Below, in pieces: positions 6,801 through 15,753 of a DNA stretch of 64,000 nt. Within the stretch, counting starts at the first letter, position 1. Each line of letters opens with the position of its first letter. Location: the NCBI GenBank assembly GCA_041396985.1, contig JAWKXO010000001.1:806001-870000 (forward strand). The letters run 5' to 3'. The notes beneath the pieces are model-generated. The model ran no database searches. It was not told the DNA's origin and saw only the letters and a list, made by a program, of their open reading frames with translations. The translations under genes were made by a program, and so were the position numbers. Source of the stretch: Emcibacteraceae bacterium (lineage in GTDB: Bacteria > Pseudomonadota > Alphaproteobacteria > Sphingomonadales > Emcibacteraceae).

Positions 6801-9701
6801 CTATTGTAGCGTTGTTGTTGACGGGAAGTGCCTCCCTGATTTTTTTGATATAATACAGGCATTCTCTATTAAATCTGGCAGAAAAAACATCACTGATGTC
6901 CCTTTTCCCAGCGCACTTTCAATTTTAAGTCTCCCACCATGAGCTTCTATCAGAAGTTTTGTAATTGCCAGCCCCAGTCCCCAGCCTTCCTCTGCATAAT
7001 AGGCCGATTTCTTCCCTTTAAAAAATGGTTCCGTCAGATTTTCAATCAGTTCTTCTTCAATACCCTGCCCGTTATCTTTAACCATTATTTTTTTCATATC
7101 CTGTTGCTGTTCAACAGAAATTGTTATTTCCCCTTCATTTTGGGTATATTTTATAGAATTGGTTAAAAGATTGAACAATACCTGTTTCAAGGCCAGGCGA
7201 TCTGCATAAATTTCAGGCTGGTCTTTATCCATGGAAAAATTTAGTGTGATATTTTTCTGCATTATCTGGTACCGCATAATTTCAGTACATTCTTCAACAA
7301 TCTCCTTAGCAGATAAAATTTCTTTATTTATATCCTTCTTCCCGCTTTCAATTTCGGTAAGGTCAAGCAGAGTATTGATCAGATCAAGAAGGTGTTTCCC
7401 GCTCCTATTTATATCCTTAACATAATCAAGTTGCTTTTCATTCAATTCACCAAAATATTTATTTAGCAACATTTCCGAAAAGCCGAGAATTGCATTTAAT
7501 GGCGTTCTTAGTTCATGGCTTGTCTCAGCCAGAAAAGTTGATTTAGCTCTATTAGCCTTCGTTGCATCGTGCAATGCCTGTTCCAGTGCATATTGCGCCT
7601 GTGTAATATCAGTTAAATCAGTTATCGAGCCAATAAAAGACACTTTATCTTTTATCTTCATTTCCCCAACGCCCAGATGGATGGGAACTTCCTCACCATT
7701 TTTACGAAGGGCTTTTACCTTTATTCCAATTCCGATTATTTTTCTCACACCAGAGGTTATATAGTTTTCTATATATTTATCATGCCGGGTTGCATGAAAT
7801 TCAGGCATTAACATTTTTACATTTTTGCCGACAACTTCATCACTTTTATAGCCAAATATTTTTTCTGCTGCTTCATTAAATACCTCAATGGTCCCTTTAC
7901 TATCTGCCACAATTGCTCCTGTTGCAATATTTTTGAATGCGCCATGAAAACGCTCCATATCGCTATCAAGTTGTTCGGCAATCAATTCTTTCGATTTGAT
8001 CTCCAAATTTAGTTTTTCTTCAATTTTCCTTCTAAGACTGATTTCTCTTCTCATGCTGTAATTCCAGATCAAAATTACAACACTAATGAAAATAGAAAAT
8101 CCAAGTACATATAAAAGGGCTCCATAATTCGTTGTGGGTTCAATATTAACTGAATACCATTTATTGAATATTTTTTGCCTTGATAACGGATCTATATCTG
8201 CAAGGGCTTTTTTTATTGAACTGGCAAGCAAGGGCAAATCTGCCTGAATCCCCATAGCACTTTCCATTTTATAGGGGGAAATACCGGTAACAATCAGGTT
8301 TGAAGTACCAATGATCGGCATTAATGAATTTACAAATGGAATATCCCCAATATAAGCATCAGTCTGCCCGACCAGAACCATATTTAACGCTTTCTGATCA
8401 TCTTCCGCCTCAATGATTTTGATATCAGGATAATCTTTTTTTATGAATTCCACTAATGCCGCATCTTTACTCAGCGAAATTTTATGCCCCACCAAACTTT
8501 CCAAAGATGTAAAAACCTGATTGTTTTTGACCGTAAATATAGCTTGTTCAAACTTCATGTAAGGTTCAGTAAAAATAATATACTCTTCACGCTCTTTGGT
8601 TGGCGTTACAACAGCGATCATATCAATTTGATGGGCTTTAAAACTTTCAAGACCGGAATGCCAGTTATCATTACCAGCCCATTTAAATGTGACATTTAAT
8701 CTTTGCGCAATTTCATCTAAAAAATCCCCTGAGATACCTGAAATATTTCCGTTCTTATCAATAAATTCATAGGGAAATGTCTTCTTTTCAGCAGCAACCA
8801 GAATTGTTTTATGATTGGAAAGCCAGTTTTTTTCCTGCTGGGTAAGACCTACATTATAGTCACTTATTGCAGGCTTGATCCATTTATTGGAAATTTCCCT
8901 GAACTCTTCATCGGTAACCAGGGCCATACCTTTTTTTATGATGTCTATTAATATCGGGTTATTTTTATGAACGGCAATTCGTTGTTCAATGTCATTATCC
9001 TGCATCACAAGATCATCGCCAATAATCTCGATATCTTTAATATTATCCTGGGAAAGGGTAAAATCGATGGCGGTAACATCGCCCGGATAAACATCTATCT
9101 CACCAGAAGAGAGAGCCATTAAAACCTCTCTGTTATTAGAATAGGTTATGTAATTTAACTCTGGATATTTCTGCTGATAACTTGCACCAACGATATGGTT
9201 TTTTATAATACCAATATTTTTCCCTTTTAAGTCATTAACACCATTAATTCTTTGTGCGCCGGAATGACCATATATAGCAATGGGCACTTTAAAATATGGG
9301 TCAGAAAAATTGAAATAATTCTCCCTTTCCTCAGTTCTTGAAAGGGTTTGAATGATATCAACTTCTTGGTTTTTGGCATTTTCAAGCATTAATGACCAGC
9401 TACCAAAATTTATATATTCAATTTTTAAACCGACTTTACTGGCGATCAGGTTTAGGTAATCAATGGAAAGGCCAGCAGGAACGCCTGCACTGACAAAATC
9501 AATGGGAGCATAACCCGTATTATTGGAAGCGGTAACGACAGGATGTTCGGCAATCCATTTTTTTTCCGTAATGGAAAGGGAGGATGCCTCGTTAATTTCT
9601 CCTGCAAGAGCAAAAAAAGAAAATGTAAAAAAGTGAAAAACAAATATCGCGCATATAAATATTTTCTCTACACATTTTAGACCGGAAATGCGCATCCTCA
9701 T
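6801..9701 (-). CDS. Sensor histidine kinase with two periplasmic solute-binding domains and a FixL-like PAS
   Basis: About 966 residues. Domains in order: signal or anchor segment, two tandem solute-binding (SBP_bac_3) domains (about 40-275 and 290-525, the first opening with EKKWIAEHPVV as in BvgS/EvgS), a membrane helix near 530-550, a coiled segment, a PAS domain (about 585-700), HisKA with SHELRTPLN (His near 729) and HATPase with DNGQGIE and GWGLGLAI. There is no receiver or Hpt domain and no adjacent response regulator. The PAS carries RHDKYIENY (His near 640), the position of the haem ligand in FixL, but Ile replaces the FixL regulatory Arg. Start: ATG 9701 or 9695 after AGGGGG; a TTG at 9716 is less likely. 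Ligand unknown. Confidence 0.88.
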   Translation of the reverse strand: MRMRISGLKCVEKIFICAIFVFHFFTFSFFALAGEINEASSLSITEKKWIAEHPVVTASNNTGYAPIDFVSAGVPAGLSIDYLNLIASKVGLKIEYINFGSWSLMLENAKNQEVDIIQTLSRTEERENYFNFSDPYFKVPIAIYGHSGAQRINGVNDLKGKNIGIIKNHIVGASYQQKYPELNYITYSNNREVLMALSSGEIDVYPGDVTAIDFTLSQDNIKDIEIIGDDLVMQDNDIEQRIAVHKNNPILIDIIKKGMALVTDEEFREISNKWIKPAISDYNVGLTQQEKNWLSNHKTILVAAEKKTFPYEFIDKNGNISGISGDFLDEIAQRLNVTFKWAGNDNWHSGLESFKAHQIDMIAVVTPTKEREEYIIFTEPYMKFEQAIFTVKNNQVFTSLESLVGHKISLSKDAALVEFIKKDYPDIKIIEAEDDQKALNMVLVGQTDAYIGDIPFVNSLMPIIGTSNLIVTGISPYKMESAMGIQADLPLLASSIKKALADIDPLSRQKIFNKWYSVNIEPTTNYGALLYVLGFSIFISVVILIWNYSMRREISLRRKIEEKLNLEIKSKELIAEQLDSDMERFHGAFKNIATGAIVADSKGTIEVFNEAAEKIFGYKSDEVVGKNVKMLMPEFHATRHDKYIENYITSGVRKIIGIGIKVKALRKNGEEVPIHLGVGEMKIKDKVSFIGSITDLTDITQAQYALEQALHDATKANRAKSTFLAETSHELRTPLNAILGFSEMLLNKYFGELNEKQLDYVKDINRSGKHLLDLINTLLDLTEIESGKKDINKEILSAKEIVEECTEIMRYQIMQKNITLNFSMDKDQPEIYADRLALKQVLFNLLTNSIKYTQNEGEITISVEQQQDMKKIMVKDNGQGIEEELIENLTEPFFKGKKSAYYAEEGWGLGLAITKLLIEAHGGRLKIESALGKGTSVMFFLPDLIENACIISKKSGRHFPSTTTLQ

Positions 9702-9925
9702 CAAACCCCCTAACAAAAAATTAATGTGTCAATATTTCCCGAATAAAGTGTCAACAGAATTTAATATATAAAATATTATTGTTAATATTTATTTAAGTTT
9801 TACAACCTTTTTTTCGTGCATTAATTGAAATTGTTTAAATTCCTGATGTTTAAATATGCTCTAATTGTGTATAATGGCAACAGCAACCTTAAAGAACGTA
9901 AAAAACCAAGAAAGATAACTGCTAT

Positions 9926-10144
9926 ATGAAAAAATTAAAACATTATCTGGCTATGGTATGTGGGGCTATGCTTCTGCTTTTTGTCCTGCAGAACATGACC
10001 ATTGTTGAAATCAATTTTCTGTTCTGGTCCTTTCAAACCAGCCGCTTTGTCATTATCGCGTTTTCTTTGCTTACCGGTGTCTTGATAGGCATGATCATCA
10101 GCAGCCATAAAAAAACGGATCCTGAAATTGAAACAACAGAATAG
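9926..10144 (+). CDS. LapA-domain (DUF1049) small membrane protein
   Basis: A 72-residue inner-membrane protein with two hydrophobic helices (about 7-24 and 40-60) separated by the short NMTIVEINFLFW motif characteristic of the LapA/DUF1049 family, and a charged cytoplasmic tail. E. coli LapA helps couple lipopolysaccharide assembly to the heat-shock protease pathway. This homologue is shorter and lacks the LapB partner nearby, so the role is family-level only. It sits 44 bases before fadE on the same strand. Confidence 0.75.
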   Translation: MKKLKHYLAMVCGAMLLLFVLQNMTIVEINFLFWSFQTSRFVIIAFSLLTGVLIGMIISSHKKTDPEIETTE

Positions 10145-10188
10145 TTTGAAACCAATGCTATAAAACCTCCTAATAAAGGAAACTAAAA

Positions 10189-12606
10189 ATGCCCGTCATA
10201 TATTTAATAATTTCATTAATACTCCTTGTTGGTTCGTTTTATAAAAACCGCTCCGAAATGATTTTCATTTTTCTCGGATTGGTTATCTGGTCACTGCTTG
10301 GGGTAATCGGTGCCTCAGACAGTATGGCAGTCATAATAGCACTGATCATTTCAGGTATCGGTCTTATCCTCCAATATAACATCCCTTTAAGGCGGTCATT
10401 TATTACGGACCGATTATTTGATATTGCCGCCAATGTTCTGCCAAGAATGAGTGAAACGGAAAAAACGGCATTGGAGGCAGGGACCGTCTGGTTTGATGGA
10501 GAAATTTTCTCTGGTAAGCCCAACTGGGCAAAGCTGATGAAAGAACCCGCCTTCAAATTGTCTCCGGAAGAACAGAAATTTATCGATGGCCCAGTTCAGA
10601 AACTTTGCGAAATGCTCGATGACTGGCAAATTCAGCAGGATAGAGAGCTTCCAGACAAGGTCTGGGCTTATATGAAAAAGGAAAAATTTTTCGGTCTGGT
10701 CATCCCCAAAGAATATGGCGGCTTAGGCTTTTCAGCATCAGGACATTCAGCGGTCGTTACCAAAATATCGACACGAAGTATTGCAGCAGCAGTGACCGTT
10801 ATGGTGCCAAATTCATTGGGTCCTGGCGAACTTTTATATCATTACGGCACGGATGAGCAGAAAAAAACATATCTTCCAAAATTGGCGGATGGCACAGAAA
10901 TTCCCTGTTTTGCGCTGACCGGACCGGAAGCCGGTAGTGATGCAGGTGCCATGCAAAGTTTTGGCACTGTAATGAAGAAAAAAATAAAAGGAAAAAATGT
11001 CCTCGGTATCTCTCTTGATTTCAATAAAAGATATATCACCCTTGCCCCTGTCGCGACCCTGATCGGGCTTGCCTTTAAACTGCGTGACCCACAACATCTG
11101 CTGGGTGATGAAGAGGACAGAGGCATCACCTGTGCCCTGCTTCCCCGCGATATTGAAGGACTGACAATTGGCAACAGACATGATCCGATGGGGGTCCCGT
11201 TCGCCAATGGCCCGATCCATGGCAAGGATGTGTTTATTCCTGTTTCAGCCATTATCGGCGGAGAAAAAGGTATTGGTAACGGATGGCGTATGCTGGTTGA
11301 ATCGCTCGCTGCCGGACGGTCAATTTCTTTACCTTCTCTCTCCGTTGGGGCCGCGCAATTATCAACCCGTGTCTGCGGCGCATACGCAACAATAAGGGAA
11401 CAGTTTGATACGCCCATTGGCCGCTTTGAGGGGGTCGAGGAAATTCTCGCCCGCATTGCCGGATATACATATATGATGGATGCAACCCGCCAGATGACTT
11501 GTGCGGCAATTGATGGCGGTGAAAAACCATCCGTCTTATCAGGAACGGTAAAAGCCTATTTAACTGAAGGGATGCGTAAAACCCTTAACGATGCTATGGA
11601 TCTGAGAGCAGGTGCAGCGATTATTCGTGGGCCACAAAATATCCTTTCAAGGGCCTATTCCGCCATTCCCATTGGAATTACAGTCGAGGGATCAAACGTC
11701 CTGACCAGATCAATGATCATTTACGGACAGGGGGCAATCAGAAGCCATCCTTATCTATTAAAGGAAATGACCGCATTGCAAACAGATGACAAAGCCGGGT
11801 TTGATAAATATCTCTGGAAACATATTTTCAATGTCTTCAGTAATTTAACCCGATGTTTCCTGCTTGGTCTTTCGATAAAAACCGGCCTTATTAAGCTTTC
11901 CAACAGCCGGATTGAGACAATAGCACAGGCAAAACTGACCTATTTAAGTGCTGCCTTTTCACTGACATCGGATATAGCGCTCGCCACATATGGCGGGGCC
12001 TTAAAGCGTAAGGAAATGGTCAGTGGGCGGTTTGCCGATGCTTTCTCCTGGATATATCTGGCCTGCGGCGCCTTAAAAAGACATCACGATGCAAAAGAAC
12101 GTGATATGGAGCCGATATTGGAATGGTCCATTCAAACCGCCTGTCATAACGCGCATGAAGCCGTTCTCGGCAATATTGATAACCTGCCAAATCCGTTTAT
12201 TCGTATTCTGATAAAAATAATATCATCGCCACTCGGACTGCGGTTTAAGCTTCCTGATGACAAACTGACTGGCACTGTTGCCGCAAGTATTCTTGACGGA
12301 GACAAACGCCGCGAAATTTTATCAAAGGATGTCTTTGTACCCGGTAAGGATGATCCGGCACTTGGCCGTCTTGAGCAGGCTTTAAAACTCGCTGAAGATA
12401 GCCTTCCGCTTAAGAAAAAGCTCAGAATTGCCAGAAAAGAAGGCAAAATCAATGCCCGTTATGGTGAAATGATGATTGCCGAAGGGCTGGAGGCAAAAAT
12501 AATAACCAACAAGGAAGCAACAGAGCTTAGAAAATATGATCAACTTGTACTGGATGTGATTAATGTCGATGATTTTGATGTGGCAACCTATAAGACGCTC
12601 AAATAA
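10189..12606 (+). CDS. fadE: Acyl-CoA dehydrogenase FadE
   Basis: This long (805-residue) acyl-CoA dehydrogenase catalyses the first, FAD-dependent step of fatty-acid beta-oxidation. Residues 1-70 form two membrane segments as in E. coli FadE. The acyl-CoA dehydrogenase N, middle (ALTGPEAGSDAGAM, about 240) and C regions follow, and the last roughly 290 residues match the FadE-specific DUF1974 extension. AAGGAAA precedes the ATG. It ends eight bases before convergent fumC. Thiolase and another acyl-CoA dehydrogenase are encoded near 48.5-50.8 kb. Confidence 0.95.
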   Translation: MPVIYLIISLILLVGSFYKNRSEMIFIFLGLVIWSLLGVIGASDSMAVIIALIISGIGLILQYNIPLRRSFITDRLFDIAANVLPRMSETEKTALEAGTVWFDGEIFSGKPNWAKLMKEPAFKLSPEEQKFIDGPVQKLCEMLDDWQIQQDRELPDKVWAYMKKEKFFGLVIPKEYGGLGFSASGHSAVVTKISTRSIAAAVTVMVPNSLGPGELLYHYGTDEQKKTYLPKLADGTEIPCFALTGPEAGSDAGAMQSFGTVMKKKIKGKNVLGISLDFNKRYITLAPVATLIGLAFKLRDPQHLLGDEEDRGITCALLPRDIEGLTIGNRHDPMGVPFANGPIHGKDVFIPVSAIIGGEKGIGNGWRMLVESLAAGRSISLPSLSVGAAQLSTRVCGAYATIREQFDTPIGRFEGVEEILARIAGYTYMMDATRQMTCAAIDGGEKPSVLSGTVKAYLTEGMRKTLNDAMDLRAGAAIIRGPQNILSRAYSAIPIGITVEGSNVLTRSMIIYGQGAIRSHPYLLKEMTALQTDDKAGFDKYLWKHIFNVFSNLTRCFLLGLSIKTGLIKLSNSRIETIAQAKLTYLSAAFSLTSDIALATYGGALKRKEMVSGRFADAFSWIYLACGALKRHHDAKERDMEPILEWSIQTACHNAHEAVLGNIDNLPNPFIRILIKIISSPLGLRFKLPDDKLTGTVAASILDGDKRREILSKDVFVPGKDDPALGRLEQALKLAEDSLPLKKKLRIARKEGKINARYGEMMIAEGLEAKIITNKEATELRKYDQLVLDVINVDDFDVATYKTLK

Positions 12607-12613
12607 AATCAGC

Positions 12614-13999
12614 TTATTTACCAATCATATTTTCAGGATTAACCCACTGGTCGAACTGATCTTCGCTTAATAGTTCAAGCGCCAGTGCCGCCTGTTTTAG
12701 GGTCAGGTTTTCCGCATAAGCTTTTTTCGCAATTTTTGCCGCATTATCATATCCGATATGCGGATTTAACGCTGTGACCAGCATAAGTGATTGTTCCATA
12801 AGTTCTGCTATTCTGACTTCATTTGCCTGAATACCCGCCAGACAGTTTTTACAGAAACTATTGACCGCGTCTGACAAGAGCCGGATGGATTGAAGCAAAT
12901 TATAGATCATAACCGGTTTGAAAACATTAAGCTCAAAATGACCGTTTGATCCGGCAACCGTGATGGTGACATGATTGCCCATGACCTGGGCACAAACCTG
13001 GGTAAGGGCTTCACACTGGGTCGGGTTAACCTTGCCCGGCATTATAGAAGAACCCGGTTCATTTGCCGGCAATATAAGCTCCCCCAGCCCGCTGCGCGGG
13101 CCACTGGCCAGAAAACGGATATCATTGGCAATTTTCATCAGGCTGGTGGCTATGACATTAAGCACACCTGATGTTTCAACTATTGCGTCATGAGCGGCAA
13201 TCGCCTCAAATTTATTTTTTGCTGATGTAAAATTAAGATTGGTTATTTTATTGACAGCTTCTGTAAATTTTGCATGAAAGTCAGGATTGGCATTTAAGCC
13301 TGTGCCAACTGCGGTTCCCCCCTGTGCCAGCTCCATTAATCTCGGCAGGCAGTCGTTTACCCTTTCAATCGCCAGTTCACATTGCCTTTTATATCCGGAA
13401 AATTCCTGTCCCAGGGTAATGGGTGTCGCATCCTGTGTATGGGTTCTGCCGATTTTGATAATATGATCAAATTCCGAAGATTTGGCTGATAGTAGCCCAT
13501 ATATATTTTCAAGTGCCGGAAGTAACGCATTATATACCTGCTCTGCCGCCGCAATCGACATGGCCGTTGGGAAGCTATCGTTTGAGCTTTGACCAAGATT
13601 GACATGATCATTGGGATGGACCGGATTTTTGCTTCCCCTCACCCCGCCAAGCAGTTCAATAGCCCGGTTGGCGATGACTTCATTGGTATTCATATTGCTT
13701 TGGGTGCCAGATCCGGTTTGCCAGACAACCAGCGGAAACTGATCAGATAGCTTTCCTTCAATCACCTCTTCTGCCGCCTGAATAATTGCAGAGGCAATTT
13801 TATGATCAATAAGTCCCAGTTTGGCATTGGCCATTGCCGCCGCTTTTTTCTGAACCCCAAGGGCACGAATTAACGGGATTGGTAGTTTTTCTCCACCAAT
13901 TTTGAAATTTTCAAGCGATCTTTGTGTCTGCGCACCCCAGTATTTATACTCATCCACCTTAACGGTGCCCATAGTGTCTGTTTCTATACGTGTGCCCAT
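12614..13999 (-). CDS. fumC: Class II fumarate hydratase FumC
   Basis: The 461-residue enzyme interconverts fumarate and malate in the TCA cycle. It shows YWGAQTQRSLENF near the N-terminus, TGSGTQSNMNTNEV, GRTHTQDATP, and the fumarase/aspartase signature GSSIMPGKVNP near residue 317. Length and motifs are normal for FumC, an iron-independent homotetramer. GGGA lies upstream of the ATG. The gene is convergent with fadE and divergent from the symporter gene. Confidence 0.97.
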   Translation of the reverse strand: MGTRIETDTMGTVKVDEYKYWGAQTQRSLENFKIGGEKLPIPLIRALGVQKKAAAMANAKLGLIDHKIASAIIQAAEEVIEGKLSDQFPLVVWQTGSGTQSNMNTNEVIANRAIELLGGVRGSKNPVHPNDHVNLGQSSNDSFPTAMSIAAAEQVYNALLPALENIYGLLSAKSSEFDHIIKIGRTHTQDATPITLGQEFSGYKRQCELAIERVNDCLPRLMELAQGGTAVGTGLNANPDFHAKFTEAVNKITNLNFTSAKNKFEAIAAHDAIVETSGVLNVIATSLMKIANDIRFLASGPRSGLGELILPANEPGSSIMPGKVNPTQCEALTQVCAQVMGNHVTITVAGSNGHFELNVFKPVMIYNLLQSIRLLSDAVNSFCKNCLAGIQANEVRIAELMEQSLMLVTALNPHIGYDNAAKIAKKAYAENLTLKQAALALELLSEDQFDQWVNPENMIGK

Positions 14000-14175
14000 T
14001 CTGATCTATCCCTTATATGCAGATTATTTTTGTACTTTGTCACTAAACTTTATCCCAAATAAAGACCGCTATTACAAATGATTTGTATCAGCCGAGTTGT
14101 CTTGCAAATCTATAAGATTGTCAGCAGGGGAATTTATACCTATAAAAATGTTACAGAAAAAAACAAAGGCAGACT

Positions 14176-15753
14176 ATGGCAGGAAATTTCTCAACACTCG
14201 ACTGGCTGATCGTATCCGGTTACCTGCTCTTGTTATTTGGGATTGGATGGGCTTTTACTTTTTTAAAAGCACAAACAACGCGCGACTATTTTCTTGGGGC
14301 CAATAAAATGCCCGCCTGGCTGGTGGCAATTTCAGTGATTGCCACGACCCAGTCCGCGGCCACTTTCCTCGGTGGTCCTGACCAGGGATACCGAAATGAT
14401 TATTCCTATCTTGCCGTTAATATAAGTGCAATTATCGCATCACTTTTTATTGCAAAAGTTTTAATGCCCAAATTTTATGCCATGAAAGCAACGACCGTAT
14501 ACGAGCTTCTTGCCTTAAGCTTTAACGATACTGCCATGAAGGCCGCAGGGGCAATGTATCTGGTCGGTCGGTTATTTGCCAGTGGCGCCCGTCTTTATCT
14601 TGCAGCTATTGCCGTTTCAATGATTTTATTTTCAAATATTGAGGCCGGAAATATCATTACTGCATCAGCATTACTTATTGTGGTTGGGTTCTCAATCACA
14701 TTTCTAAATGGAATACGGTCCGTTATCTGGAGCGATTTAATTCAGTTTTGCGCCTATAGTTTTGCGGCAATTGCGGTTTTATATTTCTTACTTAATCACA
14801 TACCTCTCACCCTGCCTCAAATAGTCAGTGAGCTGAAACAAACACCGGAGGGGTTCAATAAACTCCGTATTTTTAATACCGGTATTAATTTTACCGACCC
14901 ATATAGTCTTCTTTCAATTCTGACGGGTATGACACTTTTATATATTGCCAGTTTCGGCCTTGATCAGGATATAGCCCAGCGCCTGCTTACCTGCGAAAAA
15001 GGACGTGATGGAGCCAACGCAATTATACTCTCGGCATTTATCGGTATCCCACTGATCTGGATGTTTATATCAATCGGGGAATTGCTCTACCTTTATTATG
15101 ACAGACCAGACATTATGGCGACGTCAGCTGACTTTACTCCCTCACAGGAATTTCAGGGGAAGAATATTACAATATTCATGCATTATATTTTAAATGAGCT
15201 TCCATCAGGGTTAAAAGGAATGGTCACAGTCGGTGTCATTGCCGCGGCGGTCTCGACCATCAATTCCGGCTTAAATTCCATGTCATCGGTTATCATTCAG
15301 GATTTCTATCGGCCATGGATTTTAAATAAACAACATAAGCCCGAACATCATTTTGTCAGGGCCGGTCAATTATGTATGGGGCTGGTGGGAGCTGCTCTTT
15401 TTTTTATGTCGATACTCTGTTTTTATTGGCAGCAATATTCAGGTCTTCCCCTACTCGATTTTGCATTATCCCTTATGGTATTTGCCTATTCCGGTCTGCT
15501 TGGGGTCTATTTTACGGTGATATATACCAATCGCGGGTCAACAAAATCGGTAATCTTTGCTCTAATTATAGGTTTTGTTGTAACTTTAATTCAGCAGCGT
15601 TATATTGTCGATCTGCTCAAACTGCCGGAAGGACTGGGGAATATTGCTTTCAGTTGGCAACTCTGTATAGGGACTATTGTTGCATTTATAGTTTGTCAGA
15701 TAGGGAACAGTAAAAATGAGGACATCCAAAATGATAAACCATTCAAATTATAA
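14176..15753 (+). CDS. Sodium:solute symporter family transporter
   Basis: The 525-residue membrane protein has about 13 hydrophobic helices, starting STLDWLIVSGYLLLLFGIGWAF. The pattern RDYFLGANKMPAWLVAISVIATTQSAATFLG is typical of the SSS (SLC5) family, which co-transport sodium with sugars, amino acids or other small solutes. The substrate cannot be read off. The next gene, a deacylase-like lipoprotein, starts 23 bases before this stop, so the two are translationally coupled and the symporter may import the product released by that enzyme (inference). Confidence 0.85.
   Translation: MAGNFSTLDWLIVSGYLLLLFGIGWAFTFLKAQTTRDYFLGANKMPAWLVAISVIATTQSAATFLGGPDQGYRNDYSYLAVNISAIIASLFIAKVLMPKFYAMKATTVYELLALSFNDTAMKAAGAMYLVGRLFASGARLYLAAIAVSMILFSNIEAGNIITASALLIVVGFSITFLNGIRSVIWSDLIQFCAYSFAAIAVLYFLLNHIPLTLPQIVSELKQTPEGFNKLRIFNTGINFTDPYSLLSILTGMTLLYIASFGLDQDIAQRLLTCEKGRDGANAIILSAFIGIPLIWMFISIGELLYLYYDRPDIMATSADFTPSQEFQGKNITIFMHYILNELPSGLKGMVTVGVIAAAVSTINSGLNSMSSVIIQDFYRPWILNKQHKPEHHFVRAGQLCMGLVGAALFFMSILCFYWQQYSGLPLLDFALSLMVFAYSGLLGVYFTVIYTNRGSTKSVIFALIIGFVVTLIQQRYIVDLLKLPEGLGNIAFSWQLCIGTIVAFIVCQIGNSKNEDIQNDKPFKL

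Noticed and set aside
10842..11456. Long open frames antisense to fadE
   Set aside because: They lie fully inside the confident FadE gene, carry no recognisable domain or ribosome-binding site, and are shadows of its codon bias.
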